A stretch of 11,000 nucleotides of DNA from contig PKER01000260.1 of the NCBI GenBank assembly GCA_002919115.1, positions 1 through 11,000 on the forward strand, in the 5' to 3' direction. Of this stretch, positions 1 through 5,925 are shown piece by piece (within the stretch, counting starts at the first letter, position 1; every line of letters begins with the position of its first letter). The position numbers and the translations under genes were made by a program. The notes under the pieces were generated by a model. That model was not told the origin of the DNA. It worked only from the letters and a program-made list of their open reading frames with translations, and searched no databases. This DNA comes from a bacterium (GTDB lineage: Bacteria; Actinomycetota; Thermoleophilia; Solirubrobacterales; 70-9).

Positions 1-70
1 ACAGCTCCAGCGCGAGGCGCTCGCCGATGTAGCCGGTGGCGCCGAGGATCCCGTGCGGGGCTTCGCTCAC
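1..70 (-). CDS. Rossmann-fold NAD(P)-binding protein, N-terminal fragment
   Basis: Only the first 23 codons are inside the window; the gene runs off the left edge. From a GTG at 70..68 the peptide contains GILGATGYIGERLALEL, a glycine-rich dinucleotide-binding turn (GATGYIG) after a hydrophobic beta strand. This pattern is typical of saccharopine dehydrogenase-like, NmrA-like or epimerase-like Rossmann proteins. Too little is visible to choose between these. The reading frame stays open upstream, so the start is tentative. A TAGACG hexamer lies 7 nt before the GTG, close to but not matching the TANNNT box seen before other starts here. The gene lies downstream of glpX on the same strand after a 45-bp gap. 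Confidence 0.55.
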   Translation of the reverse strand, partial: MSEAPHGILGATGYIGERLALEL

Positions 71-115
71 GCGGAGCCGTCTACCCCGCGGGCGCGCCGT
101 CACGCGGGCGCGCGC
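71..115 (-). terminator. GC-rich palindromic gap, possible glpX terminator
   Basis: The 45 bp between glpX and the partial gene hold a 7-bp GC stem (92-98 pairing with 107-113, 8-nt loop). They also hold an 11-bp direct repeat, CGCGGGCGCGC, at 87-97 and 103-113. There is no T-run after the stem, so this is at best a non-canonical terminator. In DNA this GC-rich, such a stem could also arise by chance. Confidence 0.3.
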
Positions 116-1132
116 TCAGCCGTAGCGCCCGCCGGTGATCTCGCGCAGCTTGGCCCGGTCGTGGGTGGCGCGCACCGTGCGCACCGTGCCCGAGCGCGAG
201 CGCATGATCAGCGACTCGGTCGAGGCCTTGCCGCCGGACAGGTAGCGCACGCCCTGCAGGAGCTCGCCGTCGGTGACGCCCGTGGCGGCGAAGAAGACGT
301 TGTCGCCGGCGACGAGGCGGTCCTGGTCGAGGATCTCGTCGAGGTCGTACCCGGCGGCGATCGCGGCGTCGCGCTCGCGGTCGTCCCGGGGCCAGAGGCG
401 CCCGAGGATGCGCCCGCCCAGGCACTTGATCGCGGCGGCGGAGATCACGCCCTCGGGCGTGCCGCCGATGCCCCACAGAAGGTCGACGGCGCCGCTGCCG
501 GTCACGGCGAACAGCGCCGCGGAGACGTCGCCGTCGGTGATGAAGCGGATCCGGGCGCCGACCTCGCGGATCTCCTTGACCTTCTCGGCGTGGCGCTCGC
601 GGTCGAGCATGATCACCGTCACGCCCTCGGGCGTCGTGCCCTTGCGCTCGGCGACCTTGCGGATGACGTCGGCGAGCGGCTCCTCGAGGCTGAGCAAATC
701 GGCGATCTCCGGGCCGCCGGCGATCTTCTCCATGTAGACGCACGGGCCGGGGTCGAACATCGTCCCGCGCTCGGCCAGGGCGATCACCGAGAGCGCCGAG
801 GGCATGCCGCGCGCGCACAGGCGCGTGCCCTCGAGCGGGTCGACGGCGATGTCCACCTCGGGCGGGCTGCCGTCGCCGATCGCCTCGCCGTTGTAGAGCA
901 TCGGCGCCTCGTCCTTCTCGCCCTCGCCGATCACGACGACGCCGTCCATCGGCACCGTGTCCAGCAACAGGCGCATCGCGTCGACCGCGGCCTGGTCGGC
1001 GGACTCCTTGTCGCCGCGCCCCACCCAGCGGGCCGCGGCGAGCGCCGCCGCCTCGGTCACGCGCACGAGCTCCAGCGCGAGGTTGCGGTCGGGCGTGCTC
1101 GGATCGCGGACGTCATGGGAGATGACACCCAT
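116..1132 (-). CDS. glpX: Fructose-1,6-bisphosphatase class II (GlpX)
   Basis: This 338-aa cytosolic enzyme hydrolyses fructose 1,6-bisphosphate to fructose 6-phosphate, the irreversible step of gluconeogenesis. Its length is normal for GlpX. Visible family signatures are GDKESAD (40-46), the acidic metal site GEGEKDEAPMLYNGE (69-83), the phosphatase core DPLEGT (98-103) with Asp98, Glu101 and Thr103, ITDGD (198-202) and GIGGTPEG (221-228). All the metal-binding acidic residues expected from the E. coli enzyme appear present. GlpX is usually the main or only FBPase in actinobacteria (family knowledge). The ATG at 1132 is chosen because the protein begins right before the conserved N-terminal helix. 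No good Shine-Dalgarno precedes it; instead a TAGCCT box ends 8 nt upstream, suggesting a leaderless mRNA. The membrane-protein gene upstream on the same strand ends 51 nt away and may or may not be co-transcribed. Confidence 0.97.
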   Translation of the reverse strand: MGVISHDVRDPSTPDRNLALELVRVTEAAALAAARWVGRGDKESADQAAVDAMRLLLDTVPMDGVVVIGEGEKDEAPMLYNGEAIGDGSPPEVDIAVDPLEGTRLCARGMPSALSVIALAERGTMFDPGPCVYMEKIAGGPEIADLLSLEEPLADVIRKVAERKGTTPEGVTVIMLDRERHAEKVKEIREVGARIRFITDGDVSAALFAVTGSGAVDLLWGIGGTPEGVISAAAIKCLGGRILGRLWPRDDRERDAAIAAGYDLDEILDQDRLVAGDNVFFAATGVTDGELLQGVRYLSGGKASTESLIMRSRSGTVRTVRATHDRAKLREITGGRYG

Positions 1133-1140
1133 CGGCCCGG

Positions 1141-1146
1141 AGGCTA
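1141..1146 (-). promoter_or_regulatory. Candidate -10 box of glpX (leaderless arrangement)
   Basis: Read on the minus strand the hexamer is TAGCCT (TANNNT), followed by 8 nt and then the ATG of glpX. This spacing would put the transcription start at or one base before the start codon. No -35 match is evident. The box is inferred from position and from similar arrangements at 1845 and 6947. Confidence 0.45.
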
Positions 1147-1183
1147 CCCCCCGCCGCGCGCGATTGCTCGCACTTTTCGGCAG

Positions 1184-1690
1184 CTAGACGGTGCCAGGCG
1201 CCCTGCGGCCCTGGCGGCCGCCGGAGTCGAGCGACCGCAGGAACCCGACCACGGCGATCGCCGCCGCGCAGGCGAGGGCGATCCAGTAGCCGTAGGCGAG
1301 CCCCACGCCCGTCTCGGCGACCGCGGAGCCCGGCCGGTCGAGGATGCCGTTGTAGGCGATCAGCACGAACGCCCCGAAGCCGGCCACCATCGTCATCTCT
1401 CCCGGCGGGTAGGAGAGCGCGTGCCCGCGCACGAGGATCCAGGCGAGGATCGCCGGCGCGAGCGCGGCGAGCAGGAGCAGCCAGCGCAGGATCGGGAAGG
1501 TCTCCCAGCCGGTGCACTCGAACTCGCCCGTCCCGCAGATGAAGGCGTCCGGGTTGAAGTCCGGGCCGGCCTCGCGCTGGGGGTTGGACGCCAGGTCGAA
1601 CCACGGCAGGAACAGGAGGCTCACCACGAGGAGCGCGGAGGCGACCGCGCCGACGATGGTGCGGTTGCGATGCAGGCGCGAGAACTCCAT
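1184..1690 (-). CDS. Four-helix integral membrane protein, function unknown
   Basis: This 168-aa protein is not one I recognise by name. Four hydrophobic segments are visible at roughly 11-31, 66-87, 99-116 and 130-151, with a basic N-terminus (RLHRNR) and a basic C-terminal tail (GGRQGRRAP), predicting both ends in the cytoplasm. The first extracytoplasmic loop (about 32-65) is long and acidic, and carries two cysteines (52 and 59) that could form a disulfide. The frame is open up to 1828, but the extra 46 residues are arginine/glycine/proline-rich and look like non-coding translation. I therefore start at the ATG at 1690, just before the first membrane helix. A TACGCT hexamer (1702-1707, minus strand) lies 11 nt upstream and is a weak -10 candidate. 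It lies 51 nt upstream of glpX on the same strand, with no functional link visible. Confidence 0.75.
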   Translation of the reverse strand: MEFSRLHRNRTIVGAVASALLVVSLLFLPWFDLASNPQREAGPDFNPDAFICGTGEFECTGWETFPILRWLLLLAALAPAILAWILVRGHALSYPPGEMTMVAGFGAFVLIAYNGILDRPGSAVAETGVGLAYGYWIALACAAAIAVVGFLRSLDSGGRQGRRAPGTV

Positions 1691-1857
1691 CCCCGCCGGC
1701 GAGCGTACCCCAGGGACCCCGCCAGGCGAAACACCTCCGTGCACACACCCTCCGAGAGGCGCGCGGCTGCGAACCCCCAAACGGGCGACCGGCGACCGGC
1801 GGCTCGCAAACCGGCAACTGCCCACCAACCCCCGCCATCACCAATAGATTCCGCGCC
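1691..1857. other. Divergent intergenic region, 167 bp
   Basis: This separates the minus-strand membrane protein from the plus-strand HSD10-like gene and must hold both promoters. A tandem 7-bp repeat GGCGACC sits at 1784-1790 and 1791-1797. The only convincing promoter element is the TAGATT box at 1845-1850. No RNA gene or longer repeat is visible. Confidence 0.5.
1845..1850 (+). promoter_or_regulatory. Candidate -10 box of the HSD10-like gene (leaderless)
   Basis: TAGATT is followed by 7 nt and then ATG at 1858. The local sequence is otherwise C-rich, with no purine-rich ribosome-binding site. The spacing is that expected if transcription starts on the A of the start codon. Confidence 0.5.
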
Positions 1858-2625
1858 ATGAAGATCGACGGCGCAGGAGCACTGGTGTTCGGTGGGGCCT
1901 CGGGGCTCGGCGAGGCGACGGCGCGGCGGCTGCACGCCGCGGGCGCACGGGTCGTGATCGCCGACCTCAACGCGGAGCGCGGCGCGCAGGTCGCGGGCGA
2001 GCTCGGCGGGGACGCGACCTTCGTCGAGGCGAACGTCCTCGAGCCCGACCAGGTCCAGGCCGCGGTGGACGCCGCGGCGGAGGCCGACGGCGGCCTGCGG
2101 ATCTGCGTGTGCTGCGCGGGGATCGCCTGGGCCCAGCGCACCGTCTCCAAGCGCGGCCCGCACGACCTGGAGATCTTCTCGAACGTCATCAAGGTCAACC
2201 TGATCGGCACCTTCAACGTCCTGCGGCTCGCCGCCGCGAAGATGAACGACAACGAGCCGAACGAGGGCGGCGAGCGCGGCGTGTGCATCAACACCGCCTC
2301 CGTGGCCGCGTTCGACGGGCAGATCGGCCAGGTGGCCTACGCGGCCTCGAAGGGCGGCGTCGCCTCGCTCACGCTGCCGGCGGCGCGCGACCTCGCCGAC
2401 CGCGGCATCCGCGTGATGACGATCGCGCCCGGGCTCTTCGACACGCCGATGTTCGCGCTCTTGCCCGCGCCCGCCCGCCAGGCGCTCGGCGAGGGCGTCC
2501 CGTTCCCCCGGCGCCTCGGCAACCCCGACGAGTACGCGCAGCTCGCCCAGCACATCGTCGAGAACCCGATGCTGAACGGCGAGGTGATCCGCCTCGACGG
2601 CGCGCTGCGCATGCCGCCGAAGTAG
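1858..2625 (+). CDS. 3-hydroxyacyl-CoA dehydrogenase type II (HSD10-like SDR)
   Basis: This 255-aa short-chain dehydrogenase most resembles the HSD17B10/HSD10 family. That family oxidises L-3-hydroxyacyl-CoA to 3-ketoacyl-CoA with NAD+, and some members act on hydroxysteroids. Family hallmarks seen are the cofactor loop GGASGLG (12-18), Asp36 at the end of the second strand (favouring NAD), VNLIGTFNVLRL (113-124), NEPNEGGERGV (132-142), the triad Ser148, Tyr161, Lys165 in NTASVAAFDGQIGQVAYAASK, and the C-terminal NGEVIRLDGALRM (240-252). The usual NNAG motif reads CCAG (85-88). No ribosome-binding site precedes the ATG; a TAGATT box 7 nt upstream suggests a leaderless transcript. It converges on the SDR at 2641 with a gap of only 15 bp and no visible terminator. 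A role in beta-oxidation or in degrading an isoprenoid or steroid-like substrate is likely; the exact substrate cannot be read from sequence. Confidence 0.9.
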   Translation: MKIDGAGALVFGGASGLGEATARRLHAAGARVVIADLNAERGAQVAGELGGDATFVEANVLEPDQVQAAVDAAAEADGGLRICVCCAGIAWAQRTVSKRGPHDLEIFSNVIKVNLIGTFNVLRLAAAKMNDNEPNEGGERGVCINTASVAAFDGQIGQVAYAASKGGVASLTLPAARDLADRGIRVMTIAPGLFDTPMFALLPAPARQALGEGVPFPRRLGNPDEYAQLAQHIVENPMLNGEVIRLDGALRMPPK

Positions 2626-2640
2626 AGGCGAAACGGCTCG

Positions 2641-3528
2641 TCAGTCGCGCGCGGCGGCTGCGATCCCCAGGACCGGGTCCTGGTCCTCGAGCGCGCCCGT
2701 CGCGGGATCGGCGAGGCGCAGGGCCTCGACCAGGCCGCGGTCGCGGCGCAGGCGCAGCTCGGTGAGCGGCTGGATGATCCCCCGCAGCGCGAGCATGCCG
2801 CCCACGAAGCGCGGCGCCCAGACGCGGTCGAGGCGGCGCTCGACGGCGCGCTCGATGGCGTCGATCGCCACCTCGAGCGGCACGGGGCGGCGCACGAAGC
2901 CGGGCATCGCGCCCATCGCCGCGCGCGTCGAGGGGTGCGCGAAGCTCGCCCGCACCAGGTCGGTGTCGATGAAGCCGAAGTAGGCGCAGCCCACCCGCAC
3001 GCCCTGCGGGCGCATCTCGGCGCGCAGGGCGTCGGTAAGCGCCTCGACGCCCGCCTTCGAGGCCGCGTACGGCCCCATCAACGGCGCGTGCGCGGCCGCC
3101 GCGAGCGACGCGACGTTGAGCAGATACCCGCGGCGCTCGGTGAGCTGGGGCAGGACGGCGCGGTCGGTGCGCCAGACGCCCATCAGGTTGACCTCGAGCG
3201 CGCGCTCCACGGCCTCGACCGGCGCGGTGGCGAGCGCGCCGACCATGTGGATGCCCGCGTTCGCGATCGCGACGTCGATCCCGCCGAAGCGCTCGACCGT
3301 GGCCTCGACGGCCCTCGCGAGCGCGTCGGGGTCGGTGACGTCCGCCTCGGCCCAGAGCGCCCGCTCGCCGAGCTCGGCGGCGCGCCGCTCGAGCAGCTCG
3401 GGCTCGAGCCCGACCAGGGCCACGTTCGCGCCGCGCGCGTGCAGGCGCTCGGCCGCCCCGGCGCCGATGCCGCGGGCCGCGCCCGTGATCAGGACGGTGC
3501 TGCCCTCGATCGGGTAGCGGCGCGCCAT
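2641..3528 (-). CDS. Short-chain dehydrogenase/reductase coupled to the BVMO
   Basis: This 295-aa classical SDR has TGAARGIG (15-22), the ADVTD acidic turn (62-66), NAG (90-92), Asn114 and the triad Ser141, Tyr154, Lys158, so it should be an active NAD(P)-dependent alcohol/ketone oxidoreductase. The last ~60 residues after the core form an extended tail rich in Arg and hydrophobics, as in actinobacterial SDRs found next to flavin monooxygenases. The ATG at 3528 overlaps the monooxygenase stop codon by one base (TGATG), and AGAGG lies 7 nt upstream inside that gene, so translation is coupled. Longer in-frame starts (up to 3948) would run antisense to nothing but through the monooxygenase gene, and are rejected. 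The likely role is to make the ketone the monooxygenase uses, or to process its product. The partner arrangement recalls the mymA operon of mycobacteria (BVMO plus SDR); the substrate is unknown. The SDR at 10215 is a paralogue. Confidence 0.88.
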   Translation of the reverse strand: MARRYPIEGSTVLITGAARGIGAGAAERLHARGANVALVGLEPELLERRAAELGERALWAEADVTDPDALARAVEATVERFGGIDVAIANAGIHMVGALATAPVEAVERALEVNLMGVWRTDRAVLPQLTERRGYLLNVASLAAAAHAPLMGPYAASKAGVEALTDALRAEMRPQGVRVGCAYFGFIDTDLVRASFAHPSTRAAMGAMPGFVRRPVPLEVAIDAIERAVERRLDRVWAPRFVGGMLALRGIIQPLTELRLRRDRGLVEALRLADPATGALEDQDPVLGIAAAARD

Positions 3529-5081
3529 CAGGCGACCTCTGCCGGGACCCGCTCGGGCACATTCGCGGGCGCCGGGTGCAGCTCGTACTCGGACGGGCGC
3601 AGACGGCTCATCTCGAGCGCCCACCGCCAGGTCGAGTGGGGCCAGAGCGTGATGTTGCGCCCACGCGAGTCGACGTACCAGTTGGAGCACGACCGCGACC
3701 AGACGGCGCGCGCCAGGTGCTTCTGCAGGCGGCGGTTGTAGGCGTCCTGGGCGGAGGGCTTCGGGGCGATGCCCCCCGCGCCCCGCTCGCGCACGGCGCG
3801 CATCGCCTGGTCGGCGAGCTCGATCTGGTACTCGGCCATGAACACCACCGAGTTGTGCCCGAGCCCGGTGTTCGGCCCCATCAGGAAGAACAGGTTCGGG
3901 TAGCCCGCGACCAGGGTGCCGCGGTGCGCCTCGATCCCGTCGGCCCAATCGTCGGCGAGCAGGCGCCCGCCGACGCCGCGGATCTCGACCGCGCTCCCCA
4001 TCGCCTCGACGTCGAAGCCGGTGGCGAGGATGATCGCGTCGACCTCGCGCTCGACGCCGCCGGCCACGACGCCCTTGGGCGTCACGCGCTCGATCGGCTC
4101 GGTGATCACGTCGGCCTTCGGCTGGTCGAGCGAGCGGTAGTAGTCGTTCGACATCAGCAGGCGCTTGCAGCCGAACTCGAAGTGCGGCGTGAGCTTCTCG
4201 CGCTTCACGGGGTCTGAGACCTGGCGCGCGAGGTGGCGGCGCCCCATGGCCTCGAAGATGCGGCCGAAGCGCTCGCCCTTCACCGCGTTAAGCACGACGA
4301 GCTCGAGCAGCCAGTAGATCGCCCAGCGGTAGGCGCGCTGCAGCGCCGGGAAGCGGCGGTAGAGCTTGCGCTCGGAGGGCCGGATGTGGCGGTCGACCTT
4401 GGGCAGCACCCACGGCGCGGTGCGCTGGTAGAGGTCGAGGCGCGCGACCTTCGGCATGATCTCGGGCACGAACTGGATCGCGCTCGCGCCCGTGCCGATC
4501 ACGGCGACGCGCTTGCCGTCGAGCTCGTAATCGTGGTTCCACTCCGCGGAGTGGAACACCTCCCCTTCGAAGTCCTCGATCCCCGGAAAGCGCGGCTTTG
4601 AGGGGATGTGCAGGCCGCCGATCGCGCTCACGACGAACTGCGCGGCGATCTCGTACGGGCCGTCGGGGCCCTCGAGGCGGCAGCGCCAGAGCGCGGCGTC
4701 GGCGTCCCAGTGGGCGGCGACGGCCTTTGTGTGGAAGCGGATGTGGCGGCGGATGTCGTACTTGTCGGTGACGCGCTCCAGGTACTCGCGGATCTCGTGC
4801 TGGGGCGCGTACATCTGGCTCCAGTCCGGGTTCGGCTCGAACGAGAACGAGTACATGTGCGAGGGCACGTCGCAGGCGCAGCCGGGGTAGGTGTTCTCGC
4901 GCCAGGTGCCCGCCACCGAGTCGGCCTTCTCGACGATCACGAAGTCCTCGTCGCCGCGCGAGCGCAGCTTGATCCCCATCCCCAGCCCGGAGAACCCGGA
5001 GCCGATGATGAGCGTCCCGACCCGCTCCTCTGTGCGCGGAGCGGCGCCGTTGCCGTTCGAGCTGAGCTGCGCCGTCGCCAT
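3528..5081 (-). CDS. Flavin-containing Baeyer-Villiger-type monooxygenase
   Basis: This 517-aa class B flavoprotein monooxygenase uses FAD, NADPH and O2 to insert oxygen next to a ketone carbonyl, or to oxidise S/N atoms. Seen are the FAD Rossmann loop GSGFSG (27-32), VEKADSVAGTW (50-60), CDVPSHMYSFSF (70-81), the BVMO fingerprint FxGxxxHxxxW as FEGEVFHSAEW (171-181), the NADPH Rossmann loop GTGASA (196-201), ATGF (353-356) and the C-terminal SRGRNITLWP segment (472-481). The residue after the fingerprint Trp is Asn, where P or D is usual. I start at the ATG at 5081, with AGGAG 7 nt upstream (5089-5093). The 45-residue extension to 5216 would overlap the divergent TetR gene and its promoter and lacks family similarity. 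It is the first gene of a two-gene operon with the SDR, and is divergent from TetR as in ethA-ethR of Mycobacterium tuberculosis. Regulation by that TetR through the 5086-5110 palindrome is likely. Substrate unknown. Confidence 0.92.
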   Translation of the reverse strand: MATAQLSSNGNGAAPRTEERVGTLIIGSGFSGLGMGIKLRSRGDEDFVIVEKADSVAGTWRENTYPGCACDVPSHMYSFSFEPNPDWSQMYAPQHEIREYLERVTDKYDIRRHIRFHTKAVAAHWDADAALWRCRLEGPDGPYEIAAQFVVSAIGGLHIPSKPRFPGIEDFEGEVFHSAEWNHDYELDGKRVAVIGTGASAIQFVPEIMPKVARLDLYQRTAPWVLPKVDRHIRPSERKLYRRFPALQRAYRWAIYWLLELVVLNAVKGERFGRIFEAMGRRHLARQVSDPVKREKLTPHFEFGCKRLLMSNDYYRSLDQPKADVITEPIERVTPKGVVAGGVEREVDAIILATGFDVEAMGSAVEIRGVGGRLLADDWADGIEAHRGTLVAGYPNLFFLMGPNTGLGHNSVVFMAEYQIELADQAMRAVRERGAGGIAPKPSAQDAYNRRLQKHLARAVWSRSCSNWYVDSRGRNITLWPHSTWRWALEMSRLRPSEYELHPAPANVPERVPAEVA

Positions 5082-5085
5082 ACCT

Positions 5086-5110
5086 ACACTCCTGTAAGTT
5101 ACAGTTGTGT
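5086..5110. promoter_or_regulatory. 25-bp palindromic operator, probable TetR-family site
   Basis: ACACTCCTGTAA, a central G (5098), then TTACAGTTGTGT. The arms match at 10 of 12 positions, with a perfect CTGTAA-G-TTACAG core. It lies in the 52-bp gap between the divergent monooxygenase and TetR genes. It covers the monooxygenase ribosome-binding site and probable transcription start and abuts the shared -10 element. Size and symmetry fit a TetR-family dimer or dimer pair. Binding by the neighbouring regulator is inferred. Confidence 0.75.
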
Positions 5111-5116
5111 AGCCTA
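5110..5116. promoter_or_regulatory. Symmetrical -10 element TAGCCTA shared by divergent promoters
   Basis: The heptamer reads TAGCCT on the plus strand (5110-5115, towards TetR) and TAGGCT on the minus strand (5116-5111, towards the monooxygenase). Both fit TANNNT. Expected starts are near 5122 (TetR, leader about 12 nt) and near 5104 (monooxygenase, leader about 22 nt, which keeps its AGGAG site transcribed). No convincing -35 hexamer is present on either side. Confidence 0.5.
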
Positions 5117-5133
5117 GCACAGAGCACCGCACC

Positions 5134-5769
5134 ATGCCCCCTGCCGACACAGCCCCCCGCCCGCGCGTGCGCCTCTCCGGCCCCGAGCGCCGCGAGCAGA
5201 TCCTCGACGCGACCAAGGCGATCGTCGGCGAGCGCGGCTTTCACGGGGTCTCGATCGACGCGGTGGCGCGCCGGGCCGGCATCACGCGCCCGGTCGTCTA
5301 CTCGCACTTCGATGACCTGCCGGGGCTCCTGCGCGCGCTGATCGACCGCGAGGCCGCCCGCGCGCTCAAGCAGCTCCTCGCGCTGCTGCCCCAGCGCGGC
5401 GACGAGGACCGCCCCGACCTCGTGCTCACCCGGACCCTGCGCGCCTTCCTCGAGGCCGTGCACGGCGACCCGGTGACCTGGCGGCTCGTGCTGATGCCGC
5501 CCGAGGGCACCCCGGCGGCGCTCCAGGAGCAGGTCGCGCGCACGCGCCGCGCCGTCACCGAGCAGCTCGCCCGCATCGCCCCCGAGGCGCTCGAGGCCAC
5601 GGGCCGCGAGGCCCCGCCCGACCCCGAGCTCACCGCGCTCTCGCTGCAGGCGATCGCGGAGGAGTGCGCCCGCCTTCTGCTGGAGGACCCGAAGCGCTAC
5701 CCGATCGACCGGTTGGTCGCGAACGCGAGCTGGATGCTCGGCCTGGTGGGCCTCGACCGCAAGCGGTAA
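5134..5769 (+). CDS. TetR/AcrR-family transcriptional regulator
   Basis: This 211-aa protein is the usual TetR length. The N-terminal DNA-binding domain spans about 15-65: helix 1 in PERREQILDATKAIVGERGF, then a helix-turn-helix SIDAVARRAGITRPVVYSHF (40-59), with the typical Tyr-x-His-Phe end of the recognition helix. The C-terminal ligand/dimer domain (about 70-205) is mostly alpha-helical and divergent, as expected. It contains a helix-rich QAIAEECARLLLEDP stretch and gives no clue to the inducer. It is divergent from the monooxygenase with a palindromic operator between them, so it probably represses both itself and the BVMO-SDR operon, and is released by a substrate or product of that pathway (inference from EthR and similar pairs). 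The ATG at 5134 has only a weak AGAG upstream. An in-frame non-ATG extension to 5105 is possible in another frame but has no domain support. Confidence 0.93.
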   Translation: MPPADTAPRPRVRLSGPERREQILDATKAIVGERGFHGVSIDAVARRAGITRPVVYSHFDDLPGLLRALIDREAARALKQLLALLPQRGDEDRPDLVLTRTLRAFLEAVHGDPVTWRLVLMPPEGTPAALQEQVARTRRAVTEQLARIAPEALEATGREAPPDPELTALSLQAIAEECARLLLEDPKRYPIDRLVANASWMLGLVGLDRKR

Positions 5770-5807
5770 ACCCCCCGCACCACGAAATCGCACTTGAGGC
5801 CGGAGCG
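5770..5807. other. Spacer after the TetR gene
   Basis: Thirty-eight bases between the TetR stop codon and the inverted-repeat element. I see no hairpin, T-run or coding content in this stretch. Confidence 0.4.
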
Positions 5808-5818
5808 CCCAACCGCCG

Positions 5819-5863
5819 ACGTTCAGCCCTGGTCGTCGTTTTTCGAATACGAGGGCTGAACGT
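5819..5863. repeat. 45-bp hairpin repeat, copy A
   Basis: Perfect 12-bp outer arms ACGTTCAGCCCT / AGGGCTGAACGT (5819-5830 with 5852-5863), an interrupted inner stem, and a TCG-TTTTT-CGA tip with a five-T loop (5839-5843). It is identical to copy B at 39 of 45 positions. Confidence 0.9.
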
Positions 5864-5880
5864 CCCGCGGGCCCACCGGG

Positions 5881-5925
5881 ACGTTCAGCCGTGGTGTGCG
5901 TTTTTCGAACACCAGGGCTGAACGT
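5881..5925. repeat. 45-bp hairpin repeat, copy B
   Basis: Arms of 17 bp (5881-5897 with 5909-5925) have a single G-G mismatch at 5891/5915, then a G-A mismatch, two CG pairs and the same TTTTT loop (5901-5905). Compared with copy A, stem position 13 (G-G in A, G-C in B) and positions 16 and 17 (unpaired in A, paired in B) differ in ways that keep the fold. Confidence 0.9.

Noticed and set aside
1784..1797. Tandem GGCGACC pair as an operator or repeat family
   Set aside because: Two 7-bp copies are too few to tell from chance in sequence of this composition.
53..1861. 602-codon open frame on the plus strand opposite glpX and the membrane protein
   Set aside because: It is rich in Arg, Ala, His and Gly with no domain, and lies antisense to glpX, which has complete catalytic motifs. 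Long antisense frames are expected where the third codon position is nearly always G or C.
3529..3948. Longer N-terminus for the SDR at 2641
   Set aside because: The extension lies inside the monooxygenase gene in another frame and is low-complexity. The ATG at 3528 overlaps the monooxygenase stop and starts just before the SDR cofactor loop.
5096..5101. TAACTT on the minus strand as the monooxygenase -10
   Set aside because: It would place transcription start inside or after the AGGAG ribosome-binding site. TAGGCT at 5116-5111 gives a leader that includes it.
5082..5216. Longer N-terminus for the monooxygenase
   Set aside because: It would overlap the TetR coding region and read through the operator and promoter. 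The ATG at 5081 has AGGAG at good spacing and directly precedes the FAD domain.
5819..5925. CRISPR array
   Set aside because: There are only two repeats with a 17-bp spacer, the repeats are near-perfect hairpins of 45 bp, and there are no cas genes nearby.
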